This document shows positions 1 through 6,865 of a DNA stretch of 8,181 nucleotides, in pieces. The stretch comes from an uncultured Anaerolineaceae bacterium (lineage in GTDB: Bacteria > Chloroflexota > Anaerolineae > Anaerolineales > Anaerolineaceae), in assembly GCA_937897615.1 (NCBI GenBank), contig CALCNO010000154.1:1-8181 (forward strand), written 5' to 3'. The notes under the pieces are model-generated. The model worked only from the letters and a program-made list of their open reading frames with translations, had not been told where the DNA came from and ran no database searches. Position 1 is the stretch's first letter. The number at the start of each line of letters is the position of its first letter. Made by a program: the position numbers and the translations under genes.

Positions 1-8
1 GTGTGCAT

Positions 9-14
9 TAAAAT
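9..14 (+). promoter_or_regulatory. Possible -10 box upstream of nuoA
   Basis: TAAAAT matches the sigma-70 -10 consensus TATAAT at five of six positions and lies in the AT-rich 50-base leader before nuoA. A start of transcription around position 20 would give a leader of about 30 nt. The matching -35 element would lie outside the window, so it cannot be tested. AT-rich leaders often contain such hexamers by chance, and the true promoter may be further upstream. Confidence 0.22.
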
Positions 15-28
15 AGTAATGTCATATC

Positions 29-42
29 CTCCTCATAAGGAG
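29..42 (+). promoter_or_regulatory. nuoA ribosome binding site inside a small hairpin
   Basis: AAGGAG at 37-42 is a strong Shine-Dalgarno sequence eight bases before the nuoA ATG, which supports that start. CTCCT at 29-33 is the exact reverse complement of AGGAG at 38-42, with the four bases CATA between them, so the mRNA can fold a 5-bp hairpin that hides the ribosome binding site. The sequence shows the pairing. Any effect on translation of nuoA is inference, and a 5-bp stem is only weakly stable. Confidence 0.6.
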
Positions 43-50
43 AACTATCT

Positions 51-407
51 ATGCTTGTCCCCTACATTCCCCTGTTCGTCTTGCTCGTCATTTCGCTGGT
101 AGTGGCCGGGATTGTGCTCATCTTTGGGCGCTTCTTTGGCCCGCGCCATCCCAACGCCAAAAAGAGTCAGCCATACGAATCCGGCATGATTCCGTACGGC
201 CCGGGCACACGCGAAATGTCTGTTAAGTATTATCTGGTGGCAGTTCTCTTTATCCTCTTCGATGTTGAGGTGATCTTCTTTCTACCCTGGGCGGTTGCCT
301 TCAAACAGATGGGGCTTTTCACCCTGGTAGAGATGTTCATCTTCATCGCCATCTTACTGGTAGGCTTCGTTTATATCTGGAAGAAGGGAGCTTTGGAATG
401 GGAATAG
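51..407 (+). CDS. nuoA: NADH-quinone oxidoreductase subunit A (NuoA/ND3)
   Basis: NuoA is a small membrane subunit of complex I at the junction of the hydrophilic and membrane arms, next to NuoH and the quinone chamber. The 118-residue product is of usual length and has three hydrophobic segments at about residues 5-27, 59-80 and 88-110. The long loop between the first two carries the family motif YESG (42-45). The second helix has the hallmark run KYYLVAVLFILFDVEVIF with acidic residues D71 and E73. The loop has Ser44 where mitochondrial ND3 has the cysteine that reports the active/deactive state; E. coli also has Ser here, from memory. The ATG follows a strong SD sequence at 37-42. It is the first gene of the cluster, and its last 10 bases overlap nuoB. 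Confidence 0.98.
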   Translation: MLVPYIPLFVLLVISLVVAGIVLIFGRFFGPRHPNAKKSQPYESGMIPYGPGTREMSVKYYLVAVLFILFDVEVIFFLPWAVAFKQMGLFTLVEMFIFIAILLVGFVYIWKKGALEWE

Positions 408-880
408 ATCAAAAAACTGGTGAAATGGGTGTGGTCACCACCACACTTGAAAAAATGGTCAACTGGTCACGCACCAACTCGATGTGGCCGATGCTTTTTG
501 GCTTGGCCTGTTGTGCAATTGAGATGATGGGCGCGCAGACCGCCACTTACGATATGAGCCGCTTTGGCATGGAATTGATGCGCGCCAGCCCGCGCCAGGC
601 CGACCTGATGATCGTGGCAGGGCGCGTCTCGCAAAAAATGGCCCCGGTGCTGCGCAACCTGTATGACCTGATGCCGGAACCCAAATGGGTGATCGCCCTG
701 GGCGATTGCGCTGCCTGCGGCGGCGTCTTCAACAACTACGCCATCCTCCAGGGGGTGGATGAAGTGGTGCCGGTGGACGTTTACATCTCCGGCTGCCCGC
801 CGCGCCCCGAGGGCTTGCTCAACGGCGTGGTAATGCTGCATAAAAAAGTCTCCGGCGAAAAGTTCGCCAAGTGGAAATAA
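398..880 (+). CDS. nuoB: NADH-quinone oxidoreductase subunit B (NuoB/PSST), N2 cluster
   Basis: NuoB carries the terminal 4Fe-4S centre N2, which passes electrons to quinone at the interface with NuoD. The 160-residue product shows the ligand set: the adjacent pair C38-C39 in FGLACCAIEMM, C104, and C133 in SGCPPRPEGLL. The NSMWP stretch (27-31) and SPRQADLMIVAGRVSQKMAP (64-83) are also family hallmarks. The loop at C104 reads GDCAACGG, where E. coli has GSCANSGG and Thermus GACASSGG (recalled), so an Asp precedes the ligand and an extra cysteine, C107, lies three residues after it. The start at 398 has GGAG at 387-390 and overlaps the end of nuoA by 10 nt. Met10 (425) is a possible alternative but has a weak ribosome binding site. 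A hairpin at 429-446 lies just inside the gene. Confidence 0.98.
   Translation: MGIDQKTGEMGVVTTTLEKMVNWSRTNSMWPMLFGLACCAIEMMGAQTATYDMSRFGMELMRASPRQADLMIVAGRVSQKMAPVLRNLYDLMPEPKWVIALGDCAACGGVFNNYAILQGVDEVVPVDVYISGCPPRPEGLLNGVVMLHKKVSGEKFAKWK
429..446 (+). other. Perfect 7-bp inverted repeat in the nuoB 5' coding region
   Basis: GTGTGGT (429-435) and ACCACAC (440-446) are exact reverse complements around a four-base loop CACC, and G·U pairs could extend the stem by two. It begins 31 nt after the nuoB start codon and directly follows the Met10 codon. It codes for part of the variable N-terminus (GVVTTTL), where protein constraint is weak. A role in tuning translation or mRNA decay is only inference. 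Confidence 0.4.
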
Positions 881-889
881 GAGGCGCCC

Positions 890-1408
890 ATGAACGAACA
901 ATTCACGCCTGCTGTTACTGCCCTGCAAAACCAGTTCAAAGCGCAAGTCTCCGAGTTCCGCGGCGAGGTGACGCTGACCTTCACGCCGGATCAGATCGTG
1001 CCGGCAGCACAGGTGCTGCGCGACCAGTTCGGCTTTGACATTCTCTCGGCCGAAACCGCGGTGGATTACTACCCCCAGACCAACCCGCGCTTTCATGTGG
1101 TGTACATCTTTTACTCCACCGCCACGCACCTTTACATTAACTTCCGCGCTGGCCTGCCGGCCGAAAACCCCACCATCCCCACGCTGGAAACAGTGTACCG
1201 CAATGCCAACTGGCGCGAGCGCGAGATCTACGACCTGATGGGCATTCGCTTTGAGGGGCACTCCGACCTGCGCCGTATTTTGATGCCGCCCAACTGGGAG
1301 GGCCACCCCCTGCGCAAAGATTATCCGTTGGGCTACGAAGAGGTACAGTACACCTTCAACTTTGAAGACATCGACCTGCGCAAACCGAAGGGAGCCCGCC
1401 AGCCATGA
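890..1408 (+). CDS. nuoC: NADH-quinone oxidoreductase subunit C (NuoC, 30-kDa)
   Basis: NuoC is a hydrophilic subunit of the connecting arm. It binds no cofactor and packs against NuoD and NuoI, supporting the N2/quinone region. The 172-residue product has the usual layout: a variable N-terminal alpha/beta part with the motif SAETAVDYYP (53-62), then the 30-kDa signature at 107-147, running from NWREREIYDLMGIRFEGH to LRKDYPL. The signature is intact, including ERE-YDL-GI-F-GH and the R-I-MP-WEGHPLRKDYP block. The gene is separate from nuoD, unlike the fused nuoCD of E. coli. The ATG lies 9 nt after the nuoB stop, with GAGG at 881-884 as ribosome binding site. The stop codon overlaps the nuoD start as ATGA, which suggests coupled translation. 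Confidence 0.98.
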   Translation: MNEQFTPAVTALQNQFKAQVSEFRGEVTLTFTPDQIVPAAQVLRDQFGFDILSAETAVDYYPQTNPRFHVVYIFYSTATHLYINFRAGLPAENPTIPTLETVYRNANWREREIYDLMGIRFEGHSDLRRILMPPNWEGHPLRKDYPLGYEEVQYTFNFEDIDLRKPKGARQP

Positions 1409-2634
1409 GAGAGATCCAGGAATTCACCCTCGATGACCTGCGTCACCTGATCAGCCCGCGCGCCCTCACCGGCGAGACGATGCTGCTCAACATGGGCCCG
1501 CAACACCCCAGCACCCACGGCGTGCTGCGCCTCATCGTTGAACTGGACGGCGAAACCGTTGTCAATGTGATCCCCGATATCGGTTTTCTGCACACCGGCA
1601 TTGAAAAGAACATGGAGGCCAAGACCTACCAAAAAGCCGAGGTGATGACCGACCGCATTGACTACATGTACTCTATGGGAAACAACCTGGTGTACTGCCT
1701 GGCAGTGGAAAAACTGACGGAACTCAAGCCGCCCCCACGGGCAGACGCCATCCGCGTGATCCTGGCAGAGCTTTCACGCCTGCAATCTCACATGCTGTGG
1801 ATCGGCACTTCCGCCCTCGACCTGGGCGCCATTTCCCTCTTCTGGTATTCCATGCGCGAACGCGAGCAGATCCTGGATATTTTTGAACTCGTCTCCGGCC
1901 AGCGCATGATGACCACCTACATCCGCCCCGGTGGCCTGTGGCGCGATGTTCCCGCCGAGTTTGAAAGCGCCCTGCGCGCTCTGCTCAAGATCATGCCCAA
2001 GAGCATTGACGAGTACGAGTCCATGCTCACCAAAAACGAAATCTTCCTTGACCGCACCAAGGGTGTTGGCGTCATTGATACCAAGACCTGCCTGGAATGG
2101 GGTCTCACCGGCCCCACCCTGCGCGGCAGTGGCATGGCGCATGACTACCGCAAGAGCAACCCCTACTGCGGCTTTGAACAATACGACTTTGACATCCCCA
2201 CCCAGTCCAGCGGCGACATCTATGGCCGCTATCTGGTGCGCGTGGAAGAGATGCGCCAATCGGTGCGCATCATTGAGCAGGCACTCAACAAGCTGCCCTA
2301 CGGCCCGGTACGCGACAACAACCACAAGTACGTTCCCCCACCGCGCTCCGAGATCGGCGTGAGCATGGAAGCGCTCATTCATCACTTCAAACTCTGGACC
2401 GAGGGCTTTACTCCGCCGGTTGGCTCCGTTTACACTGCGGTAGAATCGCCGCGCGGCGAAATGGGCGTCTTCCTGGAATCTGATGGCGGGCCCAAACCTT
2501 TCCGCGTTCACTATCGCACACCTTCCTTTGCGCTGCTGCAAGCCCTGCCGGTGATGTCCAAAGGCCGTTTCATCGCCGACCTGGTGGGGATCATTGGAAG
2601 TATCGATATCGTCCTGGGAGATACCGACCGATGA
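1405..2634 (+). CDS. nuoD: NADH-quinone oxidoreductase subunit D (NuoD, 49-kDa)
   Basis: NuoD forms most of the quinone headgroup pocket together with NuoB. It belongs to the NiFe-hydrogenase large-subunit superfamily but has lost the metal-binding cysteines. The 409 residues match the length of Thermus Nqo4 (recalled). GPQHPSTHG (31-39) gives the quinone-site histidines H34 and H38, and LHTGIEKNME (62-71) is the 49-kDa signature. Y87 in DRIDYMYS and D139 in LDLGA fall at the positions known for quinone binding and redox-linked protonation in Thermus and E. coli homologues. DNNHKYVPPPR (304-314) and the C-terminal GDTDR (405-409; family form GE/D-x-DR) are intact. The ATG overlaps the nuoC stop by 4 nt, with AAGGGAG at 1388-1394. 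The shorter start at Met26 is unlikely because the N-terminus resembles Nqo4. Confidence 0.98.
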   Translation: MREIQEFTLDDLRHLISPRALTGETMLLNMGPQHPSTHGVLRLIVELDGETVVNVIPDIGFLHTGIEKNMEAKTYQKAEVMTDRIDYMYSMGNNLVYCLAVEKLTELKPPPRADAIRVILAELSRLQSHMLWIGTSALDLGAISLFWYSMREREQILDIFELVSGQRMMTTYIRPGGLWRDVPAEFESALRALLKIMPKSIDEYESMLTKNEIFLDRTKGVGVIDTKTCLEWGLTGPTLRGSGMAHDYRKSNPYCGFEQYDFDIPTQSSGDIYGRYLVRVEEMRQSVRIIEQALNKLPYGPVRDNNHKYVPPPRSEIGVSMEALIHHFKLWTEGFTPPVGSVYTAVESPRGEMGVFLESDGGPKPFRVHYRTPSFALLQALPVMSKGRFIADLVGIIGSIDIVLGDTDR

Positions 2635-3155
2635 GCCTATTGAAGAAATATCCAAACGAGATCGAGCATATTCTGGCCAAATACCCGCCGGAACAAAAGC
2701 AATCTGCGGTGATGCCCCTGCTGCATCTGGCGCAACGTGAGGCCGGGTTTGTTTCCCGCTCTGCCATTGAGGAAGTTGCCGGCATTACCGGGCTTTCTAC
2801 CACCGAAGTGGCCTCCGTGATCGGTTTTTACACCCTGTATCACGATGCCCCCGGCGCCAAGATCCGCATCCAGGTATGCACCGACGTGGCCTGCGACCTG
2901 CGCGGCGCCAAGGAGTACCTGCAGGCAGTGTGCCAGTCGCTGGGGATCAAACCCGGCGAATCCACCGCGGACGGCCTTGTAGAAATCGAGGAAGTAAAAT
3001 GCCTGGCCGCCTGCGATCGTGCCCCCATGTTCCAATCGCAAATTGGAGATGAACTGGAGTACCACGAAAACCAAACTCCCGAAAAAACCCTGGACTGGAT
3101 CAAAGCCATGAGCGCCAGCCTTTCCAGAAGCACAGCCGGAGGCAGCCATGAGTGA
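2631..3155 (+). CDS. nuoE: NADH-quinone oxidoreductase subunit E (NuoE, 24-kDa)
   Basis: NuoE belongs to the NADH-oxidising tip and holds the 2Fe-2S centre N1a, which takes an electron from FMN in NuoF as an off-pathway store. The 174-residue product has the N-terminal helical bundle (about 5-72), including the ASVIGFYTLYH motif at 61-71, and then a thioredoxin-like ferredoxin fold. The cluster ligands are C83 and C88 (VCTDVACDLRGA) and C124 and C128 (VKCLAACDRAP), in the expected Cx4C and Cx3C spacing. C101 is an extra cysteine without known role. The tail after about residue 162 is polar and variable. The start overlaps the nuoD stop as ATGA, with GGGAG at 2616-2620, and the 3' end overlaps nuoF by 8 nt. 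The thioredoxin-like 2Fe-2S fold is shared with hydrogenase and formate dehydrogenase subunits, but the operon fixes its identity. Confidence 0.98.
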   Translation: MSLLKKYPNEIEHILAKYPPEQKQSAVMPLLHLAQREAGFVSRSAIEEVAGITGLSTTEVASVIGFYTLYHDAPGAKIRIQVCTDVACDLRGAKEYLQAVCQSLGIKPGESTADGLVEIEEVKCLAACDRAPMFQSQIGDELEYHENQTPEKTLDWIKAMSASLSRSTAGGSHE

Positions 3156-4398
3156 GCATATCCTGCTGCGCCACCGCGACATCCCCGGGATCAACCAGCT
3201 CAAGACCTACCAGGCCAACGGTGGCTTTGAAACCTGGAAGAAAGTGGTCAGCAAGCTCAAACCAGACGATGTATTGAATGAGGTAAAGACCTCCGGGCTG
3301 CGTGGCCGCGGCGGTGCGGGCTTCCCCACCGGCGTCAAATGGTCGTTCTTGCCCAAAAACATCTGGCCGCACTACGTGGTCTGCAACGCTGACGAATCCG
3401 AGCCGGGTACCTTTAAAGACCGTGAACTGCTGGAGCTGAATCCGTACCAGTTCCTGGAAGGTGTGATGCTCGCATCTTACGCCGTTGAAGCCCACGACGC
3501 CTATATCTATTTCCGCGGTGAGTTTGCGCAAATCGAGCGCAAGATTGACGAGCGCATTGAAGAGTTGACCACCAAAAGACTGTTGGGCGACAATTTGTTC
3601 GGCACCTCCTACAGCCTGCGCATCCATACCCACCTGGGCGCCGGCGCTTACATCTGCGGCGAAGAGACTGCCCTCCTTGAATCCATTGAAGGACGCATGG
3701 GCCAGCCGCGCCTGCGCCCGCCCTTCCCGGCGGTGGCAGGGCTGTTTGGCAAACCTACGGTGATCAACAACGTCGAGACCCTGGCCAACCTGCCCTTCAT
3801 CATGGAAAAGGGCGCTGCTGAATTCCGCAAACACGGCACCGAAAAAAGCCCCGGAGTCAAAATCTTTTCTCTATCCGGGCGCGTGAAAAACCCCGGCAAT
3901 TATGAACTCCCGCTGGGTACCACCTTCCGGGAACTGATCTTCACACACGGCGGCGGCATCATCAACGACGCCAAAATCAAAGCCATCATGCCTGCCGGAG
4001 CCTCTTCCACGCTCATCCCCGCTACCGAAGCGATGCTCGACCTGCCGATGGAATACGAGTCCACCAGTGCCATTGGCGCACCGCTGGGTTCCGCTTCGGT
4101 GATCGTAGTCGATGAGACCATCAGCATCAGCCGCCTGGTGGATGATACGGTGCACTTCTTCAAGCACGAGTCCTGCGGCAAATGCACCCCCTGCCGTGAA
4201 GGCACCTACTGGATGAGCCAGATCACCAGCCGCATCGAGGCCGGCAAGGCCAGCAAAGAGGACATTGACCTGCTGCAGGCGGTAGCCAGCCAGATGCAGA
4301 ACAAGTGCTTCTGCGCCCTGGGAGAGTTCTCCATCATGGGCGTACTTTCCGGCATCAAACATTTCCGAGCTGATTTCGAAGCTCGCCTGGAGAAATGA
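3148..4398 (+). CDS. nuoF: NADH-quinone oxidoreductase subunit F (NuoF, 51-kDa), NADH/FMN site
   Basis: NuoF oxidises NADH: hydride passes to FMN and electrons leave through the 4Fe-4S centre N3. In the 416 residues the glycine-rich FMN/NADH site reads GLRGRGGAGFPTGVKW (50-65). CNADESEPGTFKDRE (79-93) and GAGAYICGEETALLESIEG (164-182) follow, all typical of the family. A SLBB/ubiquitin-like segment spans about 235-325. The N3 ligands are C343, C346 and C349 (ESCGKCTPCREG, the family signature) plus C389 in CFCALGEF; C387 is an additional cysteine close by. There is no N-terminal thioredoxin-like or C-terminal ferredoxin extension of the kind seen in hydrogenase-linked homologues such as HndC, so this is the plain respiratory form. 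GGAGG at 3138-3142 lies 5 nt before the ATG, which overlaps the end of nuoE. Confidence 0.98.
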   Translation: MSEHILLRHRDIPGINQLKTYQANGGFETWKKVVSKLKPDDVLNEVKTSGLRGRGGAGFPTGVKWSFLPKNIWPHYVVCNADESEPGTFKDRELLELNPYQFLEGVMLASYAVEAHDAYIYFRGEFAQIERKIDERIEELTTKRLLGDNLFGTSYSLRIHTHLGAGAYICGEETALLESIEGRMGQPRLRPPFPAVAGLFGKPTVINNVETLANLPFIMEKGAAEFRKHGTEKSPGVKIFSLSGRVKNPGNYELPLGTTFRELIFTHGGGIINDAKIKAIMPAGASSTLIPATEAMLDLPMEYESTSAIGAPLGSASVIVVDETISISRLVDDTVHFFKHESCGKCTPCREGTYWMSQITSRIEAGKASKEDIDLLQAVASQMQNKCFCALGEFSIMGVLSGIKHFRADFEARLEK

Positions 4399-4402
4399 CG
4401 GG

Positions 4403-6865
4403 ATGGAAAAACGAATCACTCTCAAAATAGACGGGCGGCAGGTGTGCGTTCCTGAAGGAACGCTGATAGTGGATGCCGCCAAGCAAGCCGGTATCGTCAT
4501 CCCGGTCTTTTGCCATCACCCCAAACTGGAACCGGTGGGAATGTGCCGCATGTGCCTGGTGGATATTGGCCGCCCGCAGGTTGACCGTGCCACCGGCACC
4601 CCCGTGCTCAACGAAGACGGCACTCCCAAGATCGCCTTTGGCCCCAAGCTGGAAACCGCCTGCACCACGCCGGTCTCAGAGGGCATGGTGGTGTGGGGTG
4701 CCACCGAAAAGGTGATAGCGGCGCGCAAGGATGTGATCGAGTTCCTGCTCACCTCGCACCCGCTGGACTGCCCGGTGTGCGACAAGGGAGGCGAATGCCC
4801 GCTGCAAAACCAGACGATGGTCTTCGGCGCCTCCAACAGCCGCTTCTTTTTGAACGAAAAAAGCCACAATGAAAAGCACTTCCCGCTGGGAGAGTTGATC
4901 TACCTGGACCGCGAGCGCTGCATCCAGTGTGCACGCTGCGTGCGCTTCCAGGAACAACTGGCGGATGATCCCGTGATCGGTTTTTACAACCGCGGGCGCA
5001 ATCTGGAGATCAACACCCTCTCCGAACCCGGCTTTGATTCCATCTTCTCCGGCAACACCACCGATATCTGCCCCGTGGGCGCCCTTACCACCAGCGACTT
5101 TCACTTTGGCGCGCGCCCGTGGGAGTTGACGCACAAGCCCTCCGTGTGCTCGCAATGCCCGGTGGGCTGTAATCTCACCTACGATGTGCGCCGCGAGGCA
5201 AAAAGCAACGGACGCACCGTGATTAAACGGGTGATGCCGCGGCAGAACGAGGAAGTCAACGAAATCTGGCTGTGCGACAAGGGGCGCTTCACCTACACTT
5301 ACGCCGAAGCGGCGGAACGCCTGCACCAGCCATTACTGCGAAAAGATGGTGAGCTTGTTCCCGTTAACTGGGAAGAAGCCCTGAGCGCCGCTGCGGAAAA
5401 GATCAAAGCCGCCGGCAGCAACCTGGTCACCCTGGCCTCCGGCCGCCTGAGCAACGAGGATCTGTTTGCAGCCAAAACGCTGGCTCAGGCCACTGGCAGC
5501 AAAATTGTCCATTACAGCAGCATGGGCGGCGGCCAGTGGGTTACCCGCGTCGGACTCAGCGATGCGTCCAACCTGGCCGACCTTAAAAAGGGTTCCGTGA
5601 TCCTGGTCATCGGCAGCGACCTGCACGAAGAAGGGCCACTGTGGTGGCTGCGCGTCAAAGAAGCTGCCCGGCGTGGGGCTGCACTGGTGGTAGCCAATGC
5701 CCGCGAAACCCGCTTGGATAAATTCGCCACCGTACAACAGCGTTATGCCTACGGCGAAGAAGTGGACACTGTTCATACATTGTTCACGGAAGATAAAGAA
5801 ACCTCGGCATTGTTCGCCGGCGCCGAGAATCTGGTGATCTTCTACGGCAGCGACGGCATGGGGTTGGAGCAAACCTCCGCCCTGGCAGAAGCCTGCGCCG
5901 CGCAACTGGCCAAGAGCAACCACATTGGCCGCGCCAACAATGGCCTCATCCCGGTATGGCAGCATGCCAACGATCAGGGTGCCGCAGAACTGGGCATCCT
6001 CCCCGACCCCGGCCTGGTGAACACCCTCAACAGCGCCCTCGGGTTGTACATCATCGGTGCTGACCCCGCCGGGGACGACCCACAACTGAAAGATGCCATG
6101 CAGCGCGCCGGTTTTGTCATCGTGCAGGAGCTTTTCCTGACCGAAAGCGCCAAACTGGCAGACGTGGTATTCCCCGCCCAGGCGTCTGTGGAACGCTCCG
6201 GCACTTATGTCTCCGCGGAACGCCGCGCCCAGGCATTTGGCGCCGCCGTCCCGGCTCTTGAGGGCACGCGCGCCGATTGCGCCATCCTGGCCGAACTGCT
6301 GAAACAGCTGGGCCAAACCGCTTTACCCACATCCGAACAGGAACTCTTCGCTATGGCCTACCCGGGCATGAAGTTTGCCAGCCTGCGCCAAACGCACGAA
6401 CAAATGCCTGCAGTTGGCGGCAAAGATGCTTACTATGGCGGCACCGGCCACCAGAATACCTTTGGCCTGGGAGCACACCTGCCGCTTGCCAGCGGCAAAG
6501 AGGTTCCCGCACACGCTGCCGCGGCACCAAAGCCAAAGCATAAGAACGGCGAACTGCTGTCGGCACCGGTGGCCCGCCTGTACGATAACGGCCAACTGAT
6601 GGCCAAAACTCCGCTGCTGCAAAAACGCATCCCGGCGGCCGCAATTTCCATTCACCCGGTAAATGCAAAAAAGTTTGACATAGCCGATGGGCAGATGCTG
6701 AAGGTTCGGCTGCACGGCGCTGAATTCACCGCCGAGGTGAAAGTGGCTGCCGAGCAACCCGAAGGCGTGCTGCTGCTCACCCGCAGCATGGGCCTGCCCA
6801 CCAGCAGCTTATCCACGGTTGAGATCGTGGTTCCTGACTCCAAAAAAGAGCGAGGTGCCCAATGA
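4403..6865 (+). CDS. nuoG: NADH-quinone oxidoreductase subunit G (NuoG, 75-kDa), four Fe-S clusters
   Basis: NuoG is the large iron-sulfur subunit that carries electrons from NuoF towards NuoI. All ligands are visible in the 820 residues. N1b (2Fe-2S) has C37, C48, C51 and C87; N5 has H119, C123, C126 and C132; N4 has C173, C176, C179 and C223; N7 has C249, C252, C256 and C291. N7 lies off the main electron path and is lost in mitochondria. Between C51 and C87 is an insertion (about 57-82) like that recalled in Thermus Nqo3. Residues from about 300 to 690 form a molybdopterin-oxidoreductase-like domain without catalytic role. A low-complexity Ala/Pro/Lys linker (about 699-716) then leads to a C-terminal domain (about 717-810) like the molybdopterin-dinucleotide-binding barrel. 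The ATG is 4 nt after nuoF; GGAG at 4389-4392 is the likely ribosome binding site. Confidence 0.98.
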   Translation: MEKRITLKIDGRQVCVPEGTLIVDAAKQAGIVIPVFCHHPKLEPVGMCRMCLVDIGRPQVDRATGTPVLNEDGTPKIAFGPKLETACTTPVSEGMVVWGATEKVIAARKDVIEFLLTSHPLDCPVCDKGGECPLQNQTMVFGASNSRFFLNEKSHNEKHFPLGELIYLDRERCIQCARCVRFQEQLADDPVIGFYNRGRNLEINTLSEPGFDSIFSGNTTDICPVGALTTSDFHFGARPWELTHKPSVCSQCPVGCNLTYDVRREAKSNGRTVIKRVMPRQNEEVNEIWLCDKGRFTYTYAEAAERLHQPLLRKDGELVPVNWEEALSAAAEKIKAAGSNLVTLASGRLSNEDLFAAKTLAQATGSKIVHYSSMGGGQWVTRVGLSDASNLADLKKGSVILVIGSDLHEEGPLWWLRVKEAARRGAALVVANARETRLDKFATVQQRYAYGEEVDTVHTLFTEDKETSALFAGAENLVIFYGSDGMGLEQTSALAEACAAQLAKSNHIGRANNGLIPVWQHANDQGAAELGILPDPGLVNTLNSALGLYIIGADPAGDDPQLKDAMQRAGFVIVQELFLTESAKLADVVFPAQASVERSGTYVSAERRAQAFGAAVPALEGTRADCAILAELLKQLGQTALPTSEQELFAMAYPGMKFASLRQTHEQMPAVGGKDAYYGGTGHQNTFGLGAHLPLASGKEVPAHAAAAPKPKHKNGELLSAPVARLYDNGQLMAKTPLLQKRIPAAAISIHPVNAKKFDIADGQMLKVRLHGAEFTAEVKVAAEQPEGVLLLTRSMGLPTSSLSTVEIVVPDSKKERGAQ
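4446..4463 (+). other. Perfect 7-bp inverted repeat in the nuoG 5' coding region
   Basis: GCGTTCC (4446-4452) and GGAACGC (4457-4463) pair exactly around a TGAA loop, 43 nt after the nuoG start codon. No T-run follows, so it is not an intrinsic terminator. The bases encode VPEGT, a common stretch of this ferredoxin-like domain, so protein constraint may explain much of the pattern. A role in mRNA stability or translation between nuoF and nuoG is inference. Confidence 0.4.
6480..6526 (+). repeat. Two adjacent inverted repeats in the NuoG linker
   Basis: TGCCGCT (6480-6486) pairs exactly with AGCGGCA (6491-6497) around a TGCC loop, and 20 bases further on TGCCGCGGCA (6517-6526) is a perfect 10-bp palindrome. 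Both share the TGCCGC/GCGGCA half-site. They lie in the part of nuoG that encodes the variable linker (residues about 692-708), where codons are less constrained. In a GC-rich gene such repeats can arise by chance, and no function is assigned. Confidence 0.35.

Noticed and set aside
467..1306. 279-codon open frame on the minus strand opposite nuoB and nuoC
   Set aside because: It spans two real genes and their junction on the other strand, and its translation shows no domain.
1405..2634. NuoD considered as a NiFe hydrogenase large subunit (energy-converting hydrogenase)
   Set aside because: The CxxC pairs that bind nickel and iron are missing, and NuoE, F and G with the NADH site are present, so this is complex I.
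1774..2655. 293-codon open frame on the minus strand opposite nuoD
   Set aside because: Same pattern of a shadow frame caused by codon bias. NuoD on the + strand has all family motifs along its full length.
3638..3647. Perfect palindrome GCGCCGGCGC in nuoF
   Set aside because: It encodes the conserved GAGAY of the FMN/NADH site, so glycine and alanine codons in a GC-rich gene explain it.
5333..6316. Long open frame of 327 codons on the minus strand opposite nuoG
   Set aside because: It lies wholly opposite a clearly real gene. Its composition (Gly, Ala, His, Gln-rich) is what the complement of GC-rich codons yields, it has no recognisable motif, and no neighbouring gene on that strand.
4403..6865. 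NuoG considered as a formate dehydrogenase or other molybdoenzyme
   Set aside because: The N1b, N5, N4 and N7 ligand series and the place between nuoF and nuoH are those of complex I. No Cys or Sec at a molybdenum-ligand position was recognised.
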